Source: Rubripirellula sp. | Lineage (GTDB): Bacteria > Planctomycetota > Planctomycetia > Pirellulales > Pirellulaceae | Length of the DNA: 64,000 nucleotides | Direction: 5' to 3' | Assembly: GCA_012270065.1 (NCBI GenBank) | Contig: JAAXJB010000003.1 | Location: forward strand, 367,500-431,499 | In this document: positions 62,430-64,000 of the stretch, piece after piece | Numbering within the stretch: the stretch's first letter is position 1 | Layout of the letters: each line of letters opens with the position of its first letter | Notes under the pieces: generated by a model | What the model saw: the letters and a program-made list of their open reading frames with translations, nothing else | The model's database searches: none | Told to the model about the DNA's origin: nothing | Position numbers and translations under genes: made by a program

Positions 62430-63404
62430 TCAGGCGACGACTGACGAACCCGTTTCTGGCTCTATCGTGGCCGCTTCCACGGTCAGCTTCCCGCTGCCGG
62501 ATTTCATTCGTTTACCCGCCTCAAGCGGTCTCCCCAAGAGCAGGGAGCCAAACTCGCTCGCTGCCCGGCTAAGCCGGCCAGATCGACGGAAGATAATGCC
62601 AAGAGGACGCGTCATGCGCAATTCCCGGCATGCGACCACTCGTAATGAGCCGTTCGCGGTTTCGCGGCGTACAGCCGCTTCTGGAACAATCCCGACACCT
62701 CGACTGGCCTGAATCGCCCGAATCATCGAGTCCGCATTATCGAACTCCATGCATGTGTTGACTTCGATACCCGCTTTCGTCAGACATCGATCAATCTCCT
62801 GCCTCAACTGCAATCCACGGTCAAATGAAATCATCTTGATCCCGGATAACTGCAGGAGAGACACCTCGTTCTTCATGGCAAACGGATGCTCCGATGAACA
62901 GACCAGCCGCATCGGTTCCTGCTGCCAAAGCACAAACTGAATGTCTTTGTTGCTGTGCGGAAAACTGACCAGTCCGAAATCAACCTCACCCTCGCTGGTC
63001 ATTTGAAAGACCCGGTCGTTGGAACCAAATTCGGTCCTGACTTCCACCTCTGGGTGCAATCGACCGAAAGCCTCCGTCGCATCCGGCATGTAACTAAGAC
63101 CGACCGAGACAATGGTGCCAATCGAAACCTTGCCGCTGAGCTGCCGACTGGTACTGCGGACCTCCTGCTCAAGACGTTCATAACTTCGCAAAACACCCCG
63201 CAACCCGCTCAAGTAAATCTTGCCTGCGGGGGTCAGAATCAGAGGTCGCTTGGACCGATCGATCAACTGAGCGCCAACGGACTCTTCCAAATGCTGCATC
63301 GCCTGACTCACCGCGCCCTGCGTCAGATGATGAAGCACAGCAGCCTTGGAAAAGCTGCGATGCTCGGCGATGGTACAGAAGAGTTCCAGTGTGCGAAGCT
63401 GCAA
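62430..63404 (-). CDS. LysR-family transcriptional regulator
   Basis: A 324-residue LysR-type regulator. The winged helix-turn-helix (residues 1-60) reads LRTLELFCTIAEHRSFSKAA, then GAVSQAMQHLEES. The ligand-binding domain (about 90-300) has VSIGTIVSVGLSYMP and the C-terminal subdomain with GVGIVPEAAV. Because it is encoded on the same strand, 136 bases before the gltB start used here, a regulatory link to glutamate synthase (as for B. subtilis GltC) is possible but is inference. Short coding style matches its neighbours. Confidence 0.9.
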   Translation of the reverse strand: MQLRTLELFCTIAEHRSFSKAAVLHHLTQGAVSQAMQHLEESVGAQLIDRSKRPLILTPAGKIYLSGLRGVLRSYERLEQEVRSTSRQLSGKVSIGTIVSVGLSYMPDATEAFGRLHPEVEVRTEFGSNDRVFQMTSEGEVDFGLVSFPHSNKDIQFVLWQQEPMRLVCSSEHPFAMKNEVSLLQLSGIKMISFDRGLQLRQEIDRCLTKAGIEVNTCMEFDNADSMIRAIQASRGVGIVPEAAVRRETANGSLRVVACRELRMTRPLGIIFRRSGRLSRAASEFGSLLLGRPLEAGKRMKSGSGKLTVEAATIEPETGSSVVA

Positions 63405-63510
63405 AACGCGTTTCCTGCATTAAAAAAACTAATACTGCGGCAAGCTTCCCGCATCTCAATTAATGCAAGTTAAATTGGAAAACGAAGCCCGTCAACCCGC
63501 GATGATTCTC

Positions 63511-63774
63511 TCACGAAGCCGGGGCCCCACCGAACCGCTTGGGTAGGGTGATCGCATACAAGACAGTGATCCCACCAGCAGTCAAGATTACCCACGGAAA
63601 CCATTCTTTTGGCCTCCATTGGTGGACATTGGAAGTGGGAACGGCCACAGGGTTGATAAATGCCCCAGCCTCGGTGTCAGCAGCTGAATAAAAGTTCGCG
63701 CTGTCAATCAGGAGACATTCCAGACCGATAATGATCCCCATGATCCCGACTGCGATGAAAATTGAACGCCACAT
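63511..63774 (-). CDS. Small two-helix membrane protein, 87 aa
   Basis: A small protein with an N-terminal membrane helix (about residues 5-23) and a second helix (about 62-80), separated by a polar loop with NPVAVPTSNVHQW, and a C-terminus PKRFGGAPAS. The hydrophobic pattern is convincing for a membrane protein. Similar two-helix small proteins occur in planctomycete genomes with no assigned role. It is transcribed toward the LysR gene but is separated by 106 bases. Confidence 0.7.
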   Translation of the reverse strand: MWRSIFIAVGIMGIIIGLECLLIDSANFYSAADTEAGAFINPVAVPTSNVHQWRPKEWFPWVILTAGGITVLYAITLPKRFGGAPAS

Positions 63775-64000
63775 TTGAAACTTCTACAGAAGAGAAGGAT
63801 ACGAACCTTCTCTGTAATCGGCGACACTGGGAGCGGCACATCACCCCCTTTCTGGTAGACCGCAGCACCGCAAAAGGCGGTACCACCGTCACTTTCGATC
63901 CCGCGACCATGTGAGTGCTGAAAATGCTGACCATGCTTCCTGACAGGAAGACCACACCATTCGGGGGGGGTGGATGTTGCAATCACGGCAGGGCGAGTGG
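63775..64000. other. Right-edge region with hairpins and a G-run
   Basis: 226 bases with no recognisable gene. A hairpin AGAGAAGG/CCTTCTCT (63791-63798 and 63806-63813, 7-base loop) lies just before the small membrane protein start on the minus strand, and CTTCCTG/CAGGAAG (63936-63950) forms a near-perfect palindrome. A run of eight G residues (63963-63970) is near the edge. They may be leader structures; the gene beyond the window cannot be assessed. Confidence 0.45.

Noticed and set aside
63704..63986. Two 92-codon minus-strand frames starting inside the G-run at the right edge
   Set aside because: They overlap the start of the small two-helix membrane protein in other frames and look like chance.
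1..64000. CRISPR arrays, tRNA or rRNA genes, insertion sequences, prophage
   Set aside because: I looked in the intergenic gaps and found no repeat-spacer pattern, cloverleaf-like sequence, transposase or integrase motif.

Overview
The window reads as a bacterial chromosome segment from a member of the Planctomycetes. The supporting signs are a formylglycine sulfatase, many lipoprotein signals ending in S/T-G-C, a TatC with a large acidic insertion, a type II secretion pseudopilin operon with unusual fusions, a WXG100-like gene paired with a coiled-coil gene, and several proteins I recognise only as planctomycete-type hypotheticals. No genus can be named from the sequence alone. I saw no tRNA, rRNA, CRISPR array, transposase or phage gene. 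Gene density is high and coding style looks uniform, so this looks like core chromosome rather than an island.

Layout. 1-5967: the edge of a divergent gene, a TolC-family lipoprotein, an unknown protein, a sulfatase and an iron-dependent alcohol dehydrogenase. 6083-9117: a plus-strand group with a TPR-like protein, a WXG100-like small protein, its coiled-coil partner and a second helical-repeat protein. 9127-11435: two minus-strand planctomycete-type unknowns. 11861-19063: a 1010-residue TolC-like lipoprotein, then a thioredoxin-like secreted protein, a response regulator lacking the conserved receiver lysine, and its membrane histidine kinase. 19138-26295: a sugar isomerase-like protein, an ABC-2 exporter pair, a divergent Ser/Thr kinase and an NMT1/SsuA-type ABC importer.

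26356-33874 is one minus-strand pseudopilin operon (GspG-H-I-J-K, then PilM/GspL-like and PilO/GspM-like), mostly with 4-base overlaps. Secretin and ATPase genes are absent from the window. 34250-37515 holds a coiled-coil membrane protein with a strong terminator and a soluble histidine kinase with a long extra C-terminal region. 37975-42178 is a ribose-type sugar importer whose permease carries a roughly 170-residue extracytoplasmic insertion.

42617-54799 is mainly metabolic and housekeeping: a DEAD-box helicase, a YjhG/YagF-type sugar acid dehydratase, class II fructose-bisphosphate aldolase, an acyl/aryl-CoA ligase-like protein with altered catalytic lysines, TatC, mannose-6-phosphate isomerase, a small lipoprotein, a pseudouridine synthase with a long basic tail and PyrK. 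54850-63774 holds a low-complexity lipoprotein, the gltB-gltD glutamate synthase operon with a bidirectional terminator, a LysR regulator just upstream, and a small two-helix membrane protein.

Sugar uptake (RbsABC-like), sugar acid dehydration, aldolase, mannose isomerase, TIM-barrel isomerase and sulfatase together fit a heterotroph that degrades sulfated or complex polysaccharides. The best candidates for undescribed biology are the WXG100/coiled-coil/TPR group, the PilO-cadherin-HR fusion, the insertions in RbsC and TatC, the giant TolC homologue, and the two atypical signalling proteins.
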